This document shows positions 8,841 to 16,552 of a stretch of 64,000 bases of DNA, in pieces. Source of the stretch: CAWCDJ01 sp963796675 (GTDB taxonomy: Bacteria > Acidobacteriota > Terriglobia > Bryobacterales > Bryobacteraceae); assembly GCA_963796675.1 (NCBI GenBank), contig CAWCMS010000009.1, forward strand, positions 124,001 to 188,000, given 5' to 3'. Below the pieces are notes generated by a model, which saw nothing but the letters and a program-made list of their open reading frames with translations, made no database searches and was not told the DNA's origin. The position numbers were made by a program, and so were the translations under genes. The stretch's first letter is position 1, and each line of letters starts with the position of its first letter.

Positions 8841-10412
8841 CTATAGCCCGGCTTCCGTTTCGTCGAGCGGGAACGCCACGTGTGCCGTTTCGAGTGGCAG
8901 CGGTGCCGGCGTTGCCCTGACCGGAGCGGGCGGACGAACCGGGACGGCGCCCGGGATGCGGCGCCCGGAATCGCAGTGCTCTTGGCCAACCACCTCCCGC
9001 AGAACTTCGATGCTTTCGGCGAGGTGCTGTGCATGGCTTGCCAGTTCCTCGCTCGCAGCCGCGCTCTCCTCGGCATTCGCGGCGCTGCGTTGCGTCACTT
9101 GCTCCATTTGCTCGATGGCGATCGCGATCTGTTGAATGCCCCGCGATTGCTCGTTACTTCCCGCATCGATTTCGTCGATGAGGGTCTTCACCTGCGCGGT
9201 GCTGCCCGTGATTTGCTGAATGGACTTCGCCACGAGGTTCAACTTCCCACCGCCTTCGGTGGTCTTAGCGATCGACTCCTCGATCAGCGCGGCGGTATCC
9301 TTGGCCGCCTGTGCGCTGCGATGGGCCAGATTGCGGACTTCATCGGCTACTACCGCAAAGCCCATGCCCGCTTCACCGGCTCGAGCCGCTTCCACGGCGG
9401 CGTTGAGCGCCAGAATATTGGTCTGGAAAGCAATTTCATCAATGACCCGGATGATCTTGGAGATCTTCTGGCTCGAAGCATTGATCTCGGTCATCGAGCC
9501 GATCATCTGGCTCAGATTGCGGTTCGCATCCTCCACCACGCGCCGCGTCTCGGTCATGTTTCCGACCACCGACACGGTGTTTTGAGTATTCTTGCGGGTG
9601 ATCGCCGTGATCTCCGCCGCGGAGGAGGAGGTTTCCTCGAGAGTGGCGGCCTGCTGCGACGTGCCCTGCGCCAAAGACTGGCTGGCCGATGCCACTTGCG
9701 CGGCCGCGGCAGCCACCTGACGCGACCCTTCGAACATCTCCGAAGCCACGCGCCGGACCTGCCGCAGCGCATCGCGCAGGATCCAAGCCGCCGCCAGGGA
9801 CGCTCCGGCGCCCAGAACAACCAGCATCAGGGTGATCCAGAGGCTCCACGAGTGCTGCTCGCCGGCGGCGCGCTTCTCGTCCTGAAGGGCCGCCGCTTCG
9901 ATCTCGATCAGGCGGCCGGCATCGTCGGCCACACTCTGGGAGTGCGGCATGAGTTGGTGCAGCGCCTGGGCGGCTCCATCCGGATTGCCGCCCTCGATCA
10001 GCCGCTCCACGTCTGCAAAGCCGGAGACCCAGGCCACGGTATGGGTCTGGATGTCCGCGGCCAGGTCTTTCGATTGCCGATCGTCGAGAACCGGATCCAG
10101 TTGCGCGAGTGACTGCTGGAGGCGTGCCGCGTTCTCACGGAACAGTTCCTTGCCGGCAAGCGTGACTCCCGGATCCTTGGAATACAACCCCAGAACCGCA
10201 CCGCGCTGTCCGGCCAGCATATCGGATTCGGCGGCATCGATTTTCCCCGCCAGGATCAACTGGCGGGACGTCTTGTCCGCCACCGCGTCGAACGAGCGGT
10301 GCAAGGTCGAAATGGCATGAAGCCCGGCGGCCGCGAGCAGAACGAGCACCAGGACTAAGGCGCCTGTGGTCATCCCGGCTTTCCAGCCGAGGGTGAGGGA
10401 TCGTTGTTTCAC
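8841..10412 (-). CDS. methyl-accepting chemotaxis protein (4HB-type sensor, no clear HAMP)
   Basis: 523 residues. TM1 is at about 13-34, followed by a periplasmic four-helix-bundle-like sensor of about 150 residues, then TM2 (SLWITLMLVVLGAGASL region). The coiled-coil signalling domain contains the hairpin tip segment VIDEIAFQTNILALNAAVEA. Between TM2 and the signalling helices I find only RDALRQVRRVASEMFEGSRQ, too short for a normal HAMP domain. The C-terminus is a proline-rich tail without a CheR-binding pentapeptide. It detects a signal and controls CheA through CheW. Its place inside the che operon marks it as the dedicated receptor of this pathway. Confidence 0.93.
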   Translation of the reverse strand: MKQRSLTLGWKAGMTTGALVLVLVLLAAAGLHAISTLHRSFDAVADKTSRQLILAGKIDAAESDMLAGQRGAVLGLYSKDPGVTLAGKELFRENAARLQQSLAQLDPVLDDRQSKDLAADIQTHTVAWVSGFADVERLIEGGNPDGAAQALHQLMPHSQSVADDAGRLIEIEAAALQDEKRAAGEQHSWSLWITLMLVVLGAGASLAAAWILRDALRQVRRVASEMFEGSRQVAAAAAQVASASQSLAQGTSQQAATLEETSSSAAEITAITRKNTQNTVSVVGNMTETRRVVEDANRNLSQMIGSMTEINASSQKISKIIRVIDEIAFQTNILALNAAVEAARAGEAGMGFAVVADEVRNLAHRSAQAAKDTAALIEESIAKTTEGGGKLNLVAKSIQQITGSTAQVKTLIDEIDAGSNEQSRGIQQIAIAIEQMEQVTQRSAANAEESAAASEELASHAQHLAESIEVLREVVGQEHCDSGRRIPGAVPVRPPAPVRATPAPLPLETAHVAFPLDETEAGL

Positions 10413-10423
10413 CGCGGTGTCTC

Positions 10424-10942
10424 CTAATGGATGATCGAGCTCAAGCTGTGAAGTTCCTGCGTGGAGAGCACTCGATCGATATCCAGCAGAATTTTGACTT
10501 TTCCCTTGACCTTGGCCATGCCCAGCAAGTAACTCCCGGCGACCTCTTCGCCGAAGTCCGGCGTATCCTCGATTTCGGTGGAGGTCAGGTTCAGGACTTC
10601 GGACACGCCATCGACGACGACTCCCATCAGCATGGCGCCGGCTTCTCCTTGCATCTGAGTCACGATGATGCAGGTTCTCTGGGTGTACTCAGCCGCCGGC
10701 AGGCTGAACTTCAGCCGAAGGTCGATCACGGGGATCACCTTCCCGCGGAGATTGATGACCCCTTTGACATGCGGCGGGGTCTGCGGCACAGCGGTAATTT
10801 CCTGTAGGCCCATGATCTCTCGGACCTTGAGAACGCGGATCCCGAACTCTTCGTTGGCCAGTTGAAAAGTCAGATACTTACCGGGACGCGTATCGTTTGC
10901 TGCGGCGGCCGTGTCGGCGGCGGTGAGTGTGGTTGATAGCAT
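10424..10942 (-). CDS. cheW: CheW chemotaxis coupling protein
   Basis: 172 residues, single CheW domain. Characteristic segments are YLTFQLANEEFGIRVLKVREI, the conserved VKGVINLRGKVIPVIDLR and LLDIDRVLS. An extra N-terminal Ala/Thr-rich 25 residues precede the domain. CheW bridges receptors and CheA P5. It lies 11 bases upstream of the receptor gene and 26 downstream of cheX. Confidence 0.95.
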   Translation of the reverse strand: MLSTTLTAADTAAAANDTRPGKYLTFQLANEEFGIRVLKVREIMGLQEITAVPQTPPHVKGVINLRGKVIPVIDLRLKFSLPAAEYTQRTCIIVTQMQGEAGAMLMGVVVDGVSEVLNLTSTEIEDTPDFGEEVAGSYLLGMAKVKGKVKILLDIDRVLSTQELHSLSSIIH

Positions 10943-10968
10943 CTGTACTCCCGATGAAAAATGGATCC

Positions 10969-11493
10969 TCAGACGTCCAGAGCGCAGCTATGCACCCCGG
11001 CTACATGCAGGTGCGGGCGTTCGTTCGGAGCCAGGCAGAGCTTGACGTGGAGAGGCTCGCCTTCCCAGATGAAGCGCATCACAATCCACTCGGAGTTGCC
11101 CGCGCTCTTGGTGCGAAAGTTCCTTCCGAAGACCACGGTAGGAATGCTCAGACCGAGCGGGCCGAGGTGCTTTTCGAGATCGGTCTTGACGCTGCCGATG
11201 ATCATGTTAGTGAGTTCGGCCACTGCGTCAAGCACTTCCTCGTTGACCGAAGTGCTGTCGGTCATGAGCATCATTGAACAGATGCGGCAGGCGAGCGACG
11301 GGGAGCAAGTGACACTGCCGGTGCCGGCCCAGGCGCCGGCGAGGCCGATGAAGGATACCACTCCGTCGCTTGGCTCCGGCATGGCCGCCTCTAGCGACAC
11401 CTCTCCTTCGCCTAGTTCGGCTCCCAACATCATCGAAAATACATTCGCTGCCGAGTCACGAATGCACTGGACAATCAGCTCTTTGACGTTCAT
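10969..11493 (-). CDS. cheX: CheX-type CheY-P phosphatase
   Basis: 174 residues. The single phosphatase motif ExxN is present as E93-L-T-N96 in DAVAELTNMIIGS, and the fold order (beta-rich VVSFIGLAG, helix with ExxN, C-terminal beta strands WIVMRFIWEG) fits CheX rather than the two-motif CheC. It removes phosphate from CheY and ends the signal. Its ATG overlaps the stop of cheY by four bases, so phosphatase and substrate are co-translated. A second CheX domain is fused to a receiver further down the operon. Confidence 0.85.
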   Translation of the reverse strand: MNVKELIVQCIRDSAANVFSMMLGAELGEGEVSLEAAMPEPSDGVVSFIGLAGAWAGTGSVTCSPSLACRICSMMLMTDSTSVNEEVLDAVAELTNMIIGSVKTDLEKHLGPLGLSIPTVVFGRNFRTKSAGNSEWIVMRFIWEGEPLHVKLCLAPNERPHLHVAGVHSCALDV

Positions 11494-11879
11494 ATCGAAA
11501 GCGCCGGCTCGATGATGCCGGCCAGCTTCTCCTTAATCTGATCGGCGGTGAAGGGCTTTCGCACATAGCCGGCGGCACCCAACTTGACTGCCTCCCCGAC
11601 CTTCATCTCGCCGCCCTCGGTAGTGATCATGACTACAGGCACATCCCGCCACCGGTCCGAAGCCTTCATCGCCGCAAGCAATTGCAGGCCATCCATCTTG
11701 GGCATGTTGATATCGGTGAGCACCAATTGGACCTTGTGGGCATTCAGGAGATCCAACGCCTCTTGCCCGTCGCCGGCTTCATGGATCGTACGGATCGCCA
11801 TCCCGGTCTGACGCAGCACCCGCTGCAGGATCTTGCGGATGGCTGCGGAATCGTCCACAACCAAAACGTCTGATTCCAT
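11490..11879 (-). CDS. cheY: CheY single-domain response regulator
   Basis: 129 residues from ATG 11879, chosen over an in-frame ATG at 11903 because AAGGAG lies just upstream and the protein then starts MESDVLVVDDS. It has acidic DD, the acceptor Asp in LTDINMPKMDG, a Thr in MITTEG and Lys in YVRKPF. Phospho-CheY binds the flagellar switch; the switch protein FliM is encoded divergently next door. First gene of the minus-strand che operon. Confidence 0.92.
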   Translation of the reverse strand: MESDVLVVDDSAAIRKILQRVLRQTGMAIRTIHEAGDGQEALDLLNAHKVQLVLTDINMPKMDGLQLLAAMKASDRWRDVPVVMITTEGGEMKVGEAVKLGAAGYVRKPFTADQIKEKLAGIIEPALSI

Positions 11880-11971
11880 TCGGCTCCTTACACTCCTATT
11901 CATCGGAACGAGCGGGCGTTTTCATTAATCGAAATCGAAGAAAAATCGAGGTGCAAGGATTAGACTCGATT

Positions 11972-11998
11972 TAAAGTTCCAGGGAATTCCGCCGATAA
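11972..11998 (+). promoter_or_regulatory. sigma-28 (FliA) type promoter of fliM
   Basis: TAAAGTTC at 11972-11979, an 11-base spacer, and GCCGATAA at 11991-11998. The flagellar sigma-28 consensus is TAAAGTTT-N11-GCCGATAA, so 15 of 16 positions match with the exact spacing. Transcription would begin near 12005, leaving a leader of about 13 bases that starts within the AGGAG Shine-Dalgarno of fliM. Confidence 0.8.
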
Positions 11999-12017
11999 GC
12001 TGGGAGGAGCCTGGATT

Positions 12018-13022
12018 GTGAGCCGTCAACTTTCGCAACAGGAAATCGATGCGGTCTTTGAGAACATGCAGGACCGCAAGCGCGAAACGCCGGCGGTCCG
12101 CTTCGATTTCCGGCGCCCGGACCGGATACCCAAGTCCCAGGTCCGCGCCATCCACCTGCTCCACGACACTTTCGTCCGCAATCTCGTATCGAGCTTGTCG
12201 GCCTACCTGCGCTCGTACCTGACGGTCAACCTGGTGAGCGTCGAACAGCTTTCCTATGCGGAGTTTCTCGATGGCCTGCCATCTCCCACCTGCATTGTGT
12301 CGCTCGGCCTCAGCCCCTACGACGGCAATGGAGTGCTCGAACTCAATCCGTCCCTGGTATTTCCGATTCTCGAGATGCTTCTTGGCGGCACCGGGAAATC
12401 CTCCGGGGCGATCCAGCGCGACATTACAGAGATTGAGCAGAAGCTTCTCGATGGCCTGTTCCGCATCATCCTGCATGACCTGCGGGAGGCCTGGAAAGCG
12501 GTGACCTCGGTGGATTTTACGATCGAGGCGATGGAAACAGAACCGCAACTGCTGCACCTGCTGGCGCCGAACGAAGCAGTGGTTGCGATCGGCATCGAAA
12601 TGCGAATCGGCGAGAGCGTCGGGATGATGAATATCGCGATGCCTTCGATCGTCATCAAGATGATGCGCCAGAAATTCGACCAGCAATGGTCGGTGCGCAA
12701 GACCCAAGCCAGCAATGCCGAACAGGCCCGGCTTCTGCGTCTTCTGCGGGAGTCCTCATTCTCGCTCGAAGCACGCCTTCTCGGTCCTACTCTTACGGTT
12801 CGCGACCTGCTCCGGCTCGAAGAGGGGCACCTGCTGATCTTCGATTACCCGGTCGAGCGCTCCATCGAGCTACTGGTCAACGGCACGCCGAAGTATACGG
12901 CCCAGATGGCAACTACGGGAAAGAAGCGGGCCTGCCTCATCGAGCAGATTCGCCGGACTCTCCATCAGGGCAAGATCAGCGAGGAAGGCGCGGGGCCGCT
13001 ATCGGGAGCGGCATCGCCGTAA
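12018..13022 (+). CDS. fliM: FliM flagellar motor switch protein
   Basis: 334 residues from GTG 12018, with GGGAGGAG upstream. The N-terminus LSQQEIDAVF is the CheY-P binding segment of FliM (family form LSQxEIDALL). The middle domain (about 40-230) has the CheC-like fold, including GLSPYDGNGVLELNP and LLGGTG, and the C-terminal SpoA domain holds RDLLRLEEGHLLIFD. FliM is the C-ring protein that receives CheY-P and reverses rotation. No other structural flagellar gene is in the window. Its 3' end overlaps the opposing zinc-ribbon gene by 58 bases. Confidence 0.95.
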   Translation: MSRQLSQQEIDAVFENMQDRKRETPAVRFDFRRPDRIPKSQVRAIHLLHDTFVRNLVSSLSAYLRSYLTVNLVSVEQLSYAEFLDGLPSPTCIVSLGLSPYDGNGVLELNPSLVFPILEMLLGGTGKSSGAIQRDITEIEQKLLDGLFRIILHDLREAWKAVTSVDFTIEAMETEPQLLHLLAPNEAVVAIGIEMRIGESVGMMNIAMPSIVIKMMRQKFDQQWSVRKTQASNAEQARLLRLLRESSFSLEARLLGPTLTVRDLLRLEEGHLLIFDYPVERSIELLVNGTPKYTAQMATTGKKRACLIEQIRRTLHQGKISEEGAGPLSGAASP

Positions 13023-13603
13023 AGGGATCGCAGTGCGTCCAGAAAGGCGCGGCCGCGGCGGCGGCCGTTATTCAGGTCGAACTCCGCTCTTTGCAGAAAG
13101 ACCACGACGCGTAACACGTCTCCATCGCGAGTGCGGGAAAGGCCCAACTGCTGTTGTTCGGCGCGGCGAAATTCGGCCGCCGAGGCCTGAATGGCATGGT
13201 AGAGGTTCGCTGCCAGGGGGTTGGGAGGAATGCTTTCGTAGTACACGCCGCTGTCGAGCGTGCGATACGTACGGACCAGGCTTTCCAACGCCTCCCGCAC
13301 GTCGAAGTCGATCGTTCCGGCCACATGGAACGCGGCCCCGGCAAGTCCGCTACCCACGGCCATCAGCAGGTGCTCGTGATCCACCAGGAATTCCTCGGAG
13401 ACGGCGATGTCCTGATTCGGCCACTGAGAGGCGTCCGGGAGCTCTTTCCGCTCATGCCGGCGAGCATCCCTCAGAAACTCGCAGTCGAGCGGGCAATCGA
13501 CCGTCACCTCGCGCTCAGTCCCGCAACAGATCGAGCAGATATCGCCTCGCACTCCGGGGCAGAAGCGTCTGGGGCGCCGCGTTTCGCAGATCGCGCAAGC
13601 CAT
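12965..13603 (-). CDS. conserved hypothetical protein with N-terminal cysteine cluster
   Basis: 212 residues. The first 45 residues contain eight cysteines (CAIC at 3-6, CPG, CSICCG, CPLDC), a probable zinc-binding knuckle. The remainder is helical with no motif I recognise (a central segment SGVYYESIPPNPLAANLYHAIQ is distinctive). I do not know the function. It is convergent with fliM and the last 58 bases of the two coding regions overlap. Confidence 0.65.
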   Translation of the reverse strand: MACAICETRRPRRFCPGVRGDICSICCGTEREVTVDCPLDCEFLRDARRHERKELPDASQWPNQDIAVSEEFLVDHEHLLMAVGSGLAGAAFHVAGTIDFDVREALESLVRTYRTLDSGVYYESIPPNPLAANLYHAIQASAAEFRRAEQQQLGLSRTRDGDVLRVVVFLQRAEFDLNNGRRRGRAFLDALRSLYGDAAPDSGPAPSSLILP

Positions 13604-13629
13604 TCCCTTTTAGTATAGAAGGTAGCCCC

Positions 13630-13782
13630 ATGAGCCGATCCAACCTGTTCTTCAAAGTTGAAGTGGAACACGATGCCGACGAGCAGCCGCAGAAAATCGG
13701 AGAGGAGATCTGCCGCCAGCTCCGAAGATTCTACGGCGTCCGCGATGCAGAGCTATCGAACTACAGCACCACCGAGGACTAA
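13630..13782 (+). CDS. small conserved-looking hypothetical protein (50 residues)
   Basis: ATG 13630 to TAA 13782, sequence starting MSRSNLFFKVEVEHDADEQP and ending NYSTTED. It is acidic, without a signal or membrane segment. Support comes from its fit in the gap between two minus-strand genes and its well-formed start; the upstream extension of the open frame is low-complexity shadow sequence. The stop overlaps the stop of dgt (CTAA). Function unknown. Confidence 0.5.
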   Translation: MSRSNLFFKVEVEHDADEQPQKIGEEICRQLRRFYGVRDAELSNYSTTED

Positions 13783-14909
13783 TCTCCCGCGCCGGCCGCG
13801 CCGATCATCTGCTCATGCGTCCGCCGGCAGAAGGCATCGGTCATTCCGGCAATGTAATCGCAGATCACTCGATGCGCCGCAAGTCCTACGGCCTGCTCCC
13901 GGTAGCCCTCGGGCAGGCGCTCCGGGTAGGAAAGGAAAAACTGGAAAAGATCGCCGATCATCGCCATCGACCGCCGCCGGTCTTCTCCCAGAGCCGGAGA
14001 CGCGTAGACGTGTTCGTAGAGGAATCGCTTGAGCCCCCGGCTGGCAGCCGCCGTGTCGGAGGTCATCGCGGCCAGGCGGGAGCCCCACTGCCGCACTTGC
14101 TCGGAACTATCGACGCCGGCCGCCTGCGACGCCGCCACCGTGCCCTCGATCAGGCCGGAGACCAGCAGGTCGATCAACTGCCGCAGGCTCTCGTGGAAGC
14201 GCTCCCGGGGGTTCGCGCCAGGAAACTGCGTCTCCACGGTCTCGTAAATCTCGCGATAGAGCGGCACCGAATCGGCGATGTCCTCCGCGGTCAGCATCCC
14301 CGCCGAGAACGCGTCGTCCAGGTCCGCCGAATTATAGGCGATCTCGTCGGCGAGATCGATCAACTGTGCCTCGAGCGGTGGACGCAGCCCCGGCAGGTAG
14401 GCTTCCAGTTCGGGTCCCTCGCCGGATGCGAAGTCCTTTGAATGCTTCACGATGCCTTCACGGACCTCGAACGTGAGATTCAGCCCCGGGAAGCGGGCGT
14501 AGCGCTGCTCAAAGCTCTCGACGATCCGCAGTGCATGCAGATTGTGGTCAAACCGCTCGCCGAAACGCCGCATCTGATGGTCCAGGGCTTCTTCGCCGGC
14601 GTGGGCGAACGGCGGATGGCCGACGTCGTGGGCCAGCGCGAGGGCCTCGGTAAGGTCCTCGTCCAGTTGCAGGACATTGGCGGCGGTGCGGGCAATCTGC
14701 GCCACCTCGATGGTGTGGGTCAGGCGATTGCGAAAGTGATCGGAAAGCCCCGGCGAGAATACCTGAGTCTTCGCTTCCAGGCGCCGGAATGCACGCGAAT
14801 GAATTACGCGGTCGCGGTCCCGCTGGAAAGCGTTGCGGTAGGAATGTTCCGGCTCCGGATATACGCGGCCGCGGCTGCGTTCCACTGGAAATCGCAGACG
14901 CGCCAGCAT
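13779..14909 (-). CDS. dgt: dGTPase-like HD-domain triphosphohydrolase
   Basis: 376 residues from ATG 14909. An upstream in-frame ATG at 15032 lies inside the TPR gene and gives an Arg-rich extension unlike the family. It has the HD metal-binding series: H in RNRLTHTIEVAQ, HD in ALAHDVGHPPFAHAGEEAL and D in LIDLADEIAYNSADLDDAF. This is the layout of the deoxyguanosinetriphosphate triphosphohydrolase-like family, which hydrolyses dNTPs to deoxynucleosides and tripolyphosphate. The N-terminal EPEHSYRNAFQRDRDRVIHS is also typical. It follows the TPR gene after 13 bases and is probably co-transcribed with it. Confidence 0.9.
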   Translation of the reverse strand: MLARLRFPVERSRGRVYPEPEHSYRNAFQRDRDRVIHSRAFRRLEAKTQVFSPGLSDHFRNRLTHTIEVAQIARTAANVLQLDEDLTEALALAHDVGHPPFAHAGEEALDHQMRRFGERFDHNLHALRIVESFEQRYARFPGLNLTFEVREGIVKHSKDFASGEGPELEAYLPGLRPPLEAQLIDLADEIAYNSADLDDAFSAGMLTAEDIADSVPLYREIYETVETQFPGANPRERFHESLRQLIDLLVSGLIEGTVAASQAAGVDSSEQVRQWGSRLAAMTSDTAAASRGLKRFLYEHVYASPALGEDRRRSMAMIGDLFQFFLSYPERLPEGYREQAVGLAAHRVICDYIAGMTDAFCRRTHEQMIGAAGAGD

Positions 14910-14922
14910 AAGCGGCGGCAAC

Positions 14923-15624
14923 CTATTGCGGAGGAAGCTGGCCGTAGAGCGCGAGCGCCACCTGGCCGACCCCGCCCGGCTGACCACGCAGCGGTTCGAG
15001 GAGCTTTCGCGCTTCAGCCGGCTTCTTGGCAATCAGGTACCTGGCCAGCGAGATGGCGGCCTCATCCTTCGAAACAAAGGCCGTGGGGTGTGCCATCAGG
15101 TCGCGAAGGACGCTTTCCCCTTGCGAATCACGGCCGTCAGCGAAATAGATCTGGGCGAGCGACAGGCGGGCCAGGGAGGCATAGCGGGCATCGCCCTTGT
15201 CGGCGACTTCCTTATAGCTCTTCTCGGCCTCGGCCAGTTTGCCCTGGTCGGCACGGATCGAACCGAGGTAGTATTCGGCGATCTCGCTCTCGGCGCTCCC
15301 TGGGTAGGCCTGCGTCACCTGCGTAAACGCCTGAATGGCCGCCTGATCCTTCGATTCCTGCGTCGGGAAGTTCCGGTTCTGCCCCGGTTGCGGGGGTCCG
15401 ATCGGCGATTCCTGAACGTCGATCGCCCGCGCCAAGGCCGCTTCGCGGGCCGCGTGCTGATGGCGGGAGTATGCCATCCAGCCCAGCACGAGCGCCACGA
15501 CTACGAGCGCGATTCCGCCGTAGCGGACGATCTCCTTCCGGTGTTCCTCGAAGAAGGTGACTGTGTGTTCGACTTCCAGGGCGAACTTGTCGGTCTTTAG
15601 CTCTTTACGGGTGATTCTTGCCAC
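14923..15624 (-). CDS. membrane-anchored TPR protein (YfgM-like)
   Basis: 233 residues. A basic N-terminus (MARITRKELKTDKFALEV) precedes one membrane segment (about 36-53, GGIALVVVALVLGWMAY). A periplasmic part has several TPR-like helices (YYLGSIRADQGKLAEAEKSY, RLSLAQIYFADGRDSQGESV). Topology and size match the YfgM family, an ancillary partner of SecYEG/PpiD in proteobacteria; function here is inferred only from shape. Confidence 0.75.
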   Translation of the reverse strand: MARITRKELKTDKFALEVEHTVTFFEEHRKEIVRYGGIALVVVALVLGWMAYSRHQHAAREAALARAIDVQESPIGPPQPGQNRNFPTQESKDQAAIQAFTQVTQAYPGSAESEIAEYYLGSIRADQGKLAEAEKSYKEVADKGDARYASLARLSLAQIYFADGRDSQGESVLRDLMAHPTAFVSKDEAAISLARYLIAKKPAEARKLLEPLRGQPGGVGQVALALYGQLPPQ

Positions 15625-15662
15625 GAAAACCTCAGAGGTATTGGAATCTTTATCTTAGCATG

Positions 15663-15689
15663 GCGGGCCCGACTCTGCGGCGGGTCCGC
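15663..15689. repeat. inverted repeat between divergent genes
   Basis: GCGGGCCCG (15663-15671) pairs with CGGGTCCGC (15681-15689) over nine positions with one G-U, leaving a nine-base loop. It lies between the divergent TPR and AAA ATPase genes and has no T run, so a rho-independent terminator is unlikely. It could be an operator or simply GC-rich chance. Confidence 0.3.
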
Positions 15690-15709
15690 GCCTGATATGC
15701 TGTGATCCT

Positions 15710-16309
15710 ATGTTCCTGAAGATTTTGGCACATCCGGTCTTCCCCAGCCTGAATTTTCACATGCCCATGGTGGTGGACCTGTCCCATCCCCTCGTCATGT
15801 TGCAGGGGGAAAACGGCTCCGGTAAATCCACCCTCCTGCACTCCATTCACTATGCGCTAAAGGGCGAGAAAGTCGAGGGTTACGTCTACCGCCTCGAGCC
15901 CGGCGAAGTCCAGGTCGGGCGTAGCTACCTGTTCGATGCCGAACAGCACAATCCGCGGACCCAGCTCGAACTCTTCAAGAACCAACCGGAGATGCTCGAA
16001 TTCCTACGGATCGCCAGCCACGGACAGGTCATGCTATCGCTCTTCAGCGAGAGCTTCCCCAAGCTTCCGGACGGAACCATCCTTCTGCTCGACGAGCCCG
16101 AAATGGCACTCTCGGTTTCCAACCAGCGGCGCATCCTCAAGATGCTCAAGGAACTGGTGGACCAGAAGCATTTTCGCATCGTCTGCGCCACCCACTCCTC
16201 CATCCTGATCGAGGACCCGGAGACCTACGTCATTAACCTGGACCGGCACGTCAACCGCAACGTCATCACCTCCGACATGGGCGCGGAAGGCGCCAGCACC
16301 ATCCAATGA
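15710..16309 (+). CDS. small AAA/ABC-type ATP-binding protein
   Basis: 199 residues. Walker A GENGSGKST near residues 35-43, Walker B with the catalytic glutamate in TILLLDEPE near 125, and a switch histidine in CATHSS near 165. A signature-like region (SHGQVMLSLFSES) lies just before Walker B. It resembles short predicted ATPases of the AAA_21/SMC-like type ('AAA family ATPase'). There is no membrane partner nearby, so it is not an obvious transporter subunit. Its stop overlaps the ATG of the CPFCG protein (ATGA). Confidence 0.8.
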   Translation: MFLKILAHPVFPSLNFHMPMVVDLSHPLVMLQGENGSGKSTLLHSIHYALKGEKVEGYVYRLEPGEVQVGRSYLFDAEQHNPRTQLELFKNQPEMLEFLRIASHGQVMLSLFSESFPKLPDGTILLLDEPEMALSVSNQRRILKMLKELVDQKHFRIVCATHSSILIEDPETYVINLDRHVNRNVITSDMGAEGASTIQ

Positions 16310-16524
16310 GCTGCTGCCCGAATCTCGAACGCCTGATGGATCGCGACCTGGTGCGCAACGCCCAGCCCTACCAGCTCTCGAACGGCACCATCATCACCGA
16401 TATCGACACCGAGTATTTTCTGGTCTTCGGCGAGGAGCGCCACCAGTTTGCCGGAATGCACTACTGCCCGTTCTGCGGCCGGGTGCTCTCGCGCGAACTG
16501 TGGAACCTGGAGAAAAAGAAATAG
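16306..16524 (+). CDS. small zinc-ribbon-like hypothetical protein (72 residues)
   Basis: Starts at ATG 16306, overlapping the ATPase stop. It has CC at residues 3-4 and a YCPFCGR knuckle near residue 53, so two cysteine pairs may bind zinc. Highly charged, no signal. Function unknown; coupling to the ATPase suggests the two act together. Confidence 0.6.
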   Translation: MSCCPNLERLMDRDLVRNAQPYQLSNGTIITDIDTEYFLVFGEERHQFAGMHYCPFCGRVLSRELWNLEKKK

Positions 16525-16552
16525 CCCGCACGGCAGTGCGACAATATCTCTC

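Noticed and set aside
11880..11940. A sigma-28 promoter for the che operon (TCCGATGA on the minus strand).
   Set aside because: Only six of eight -10 bases match and the -35 is unlike the consensus.
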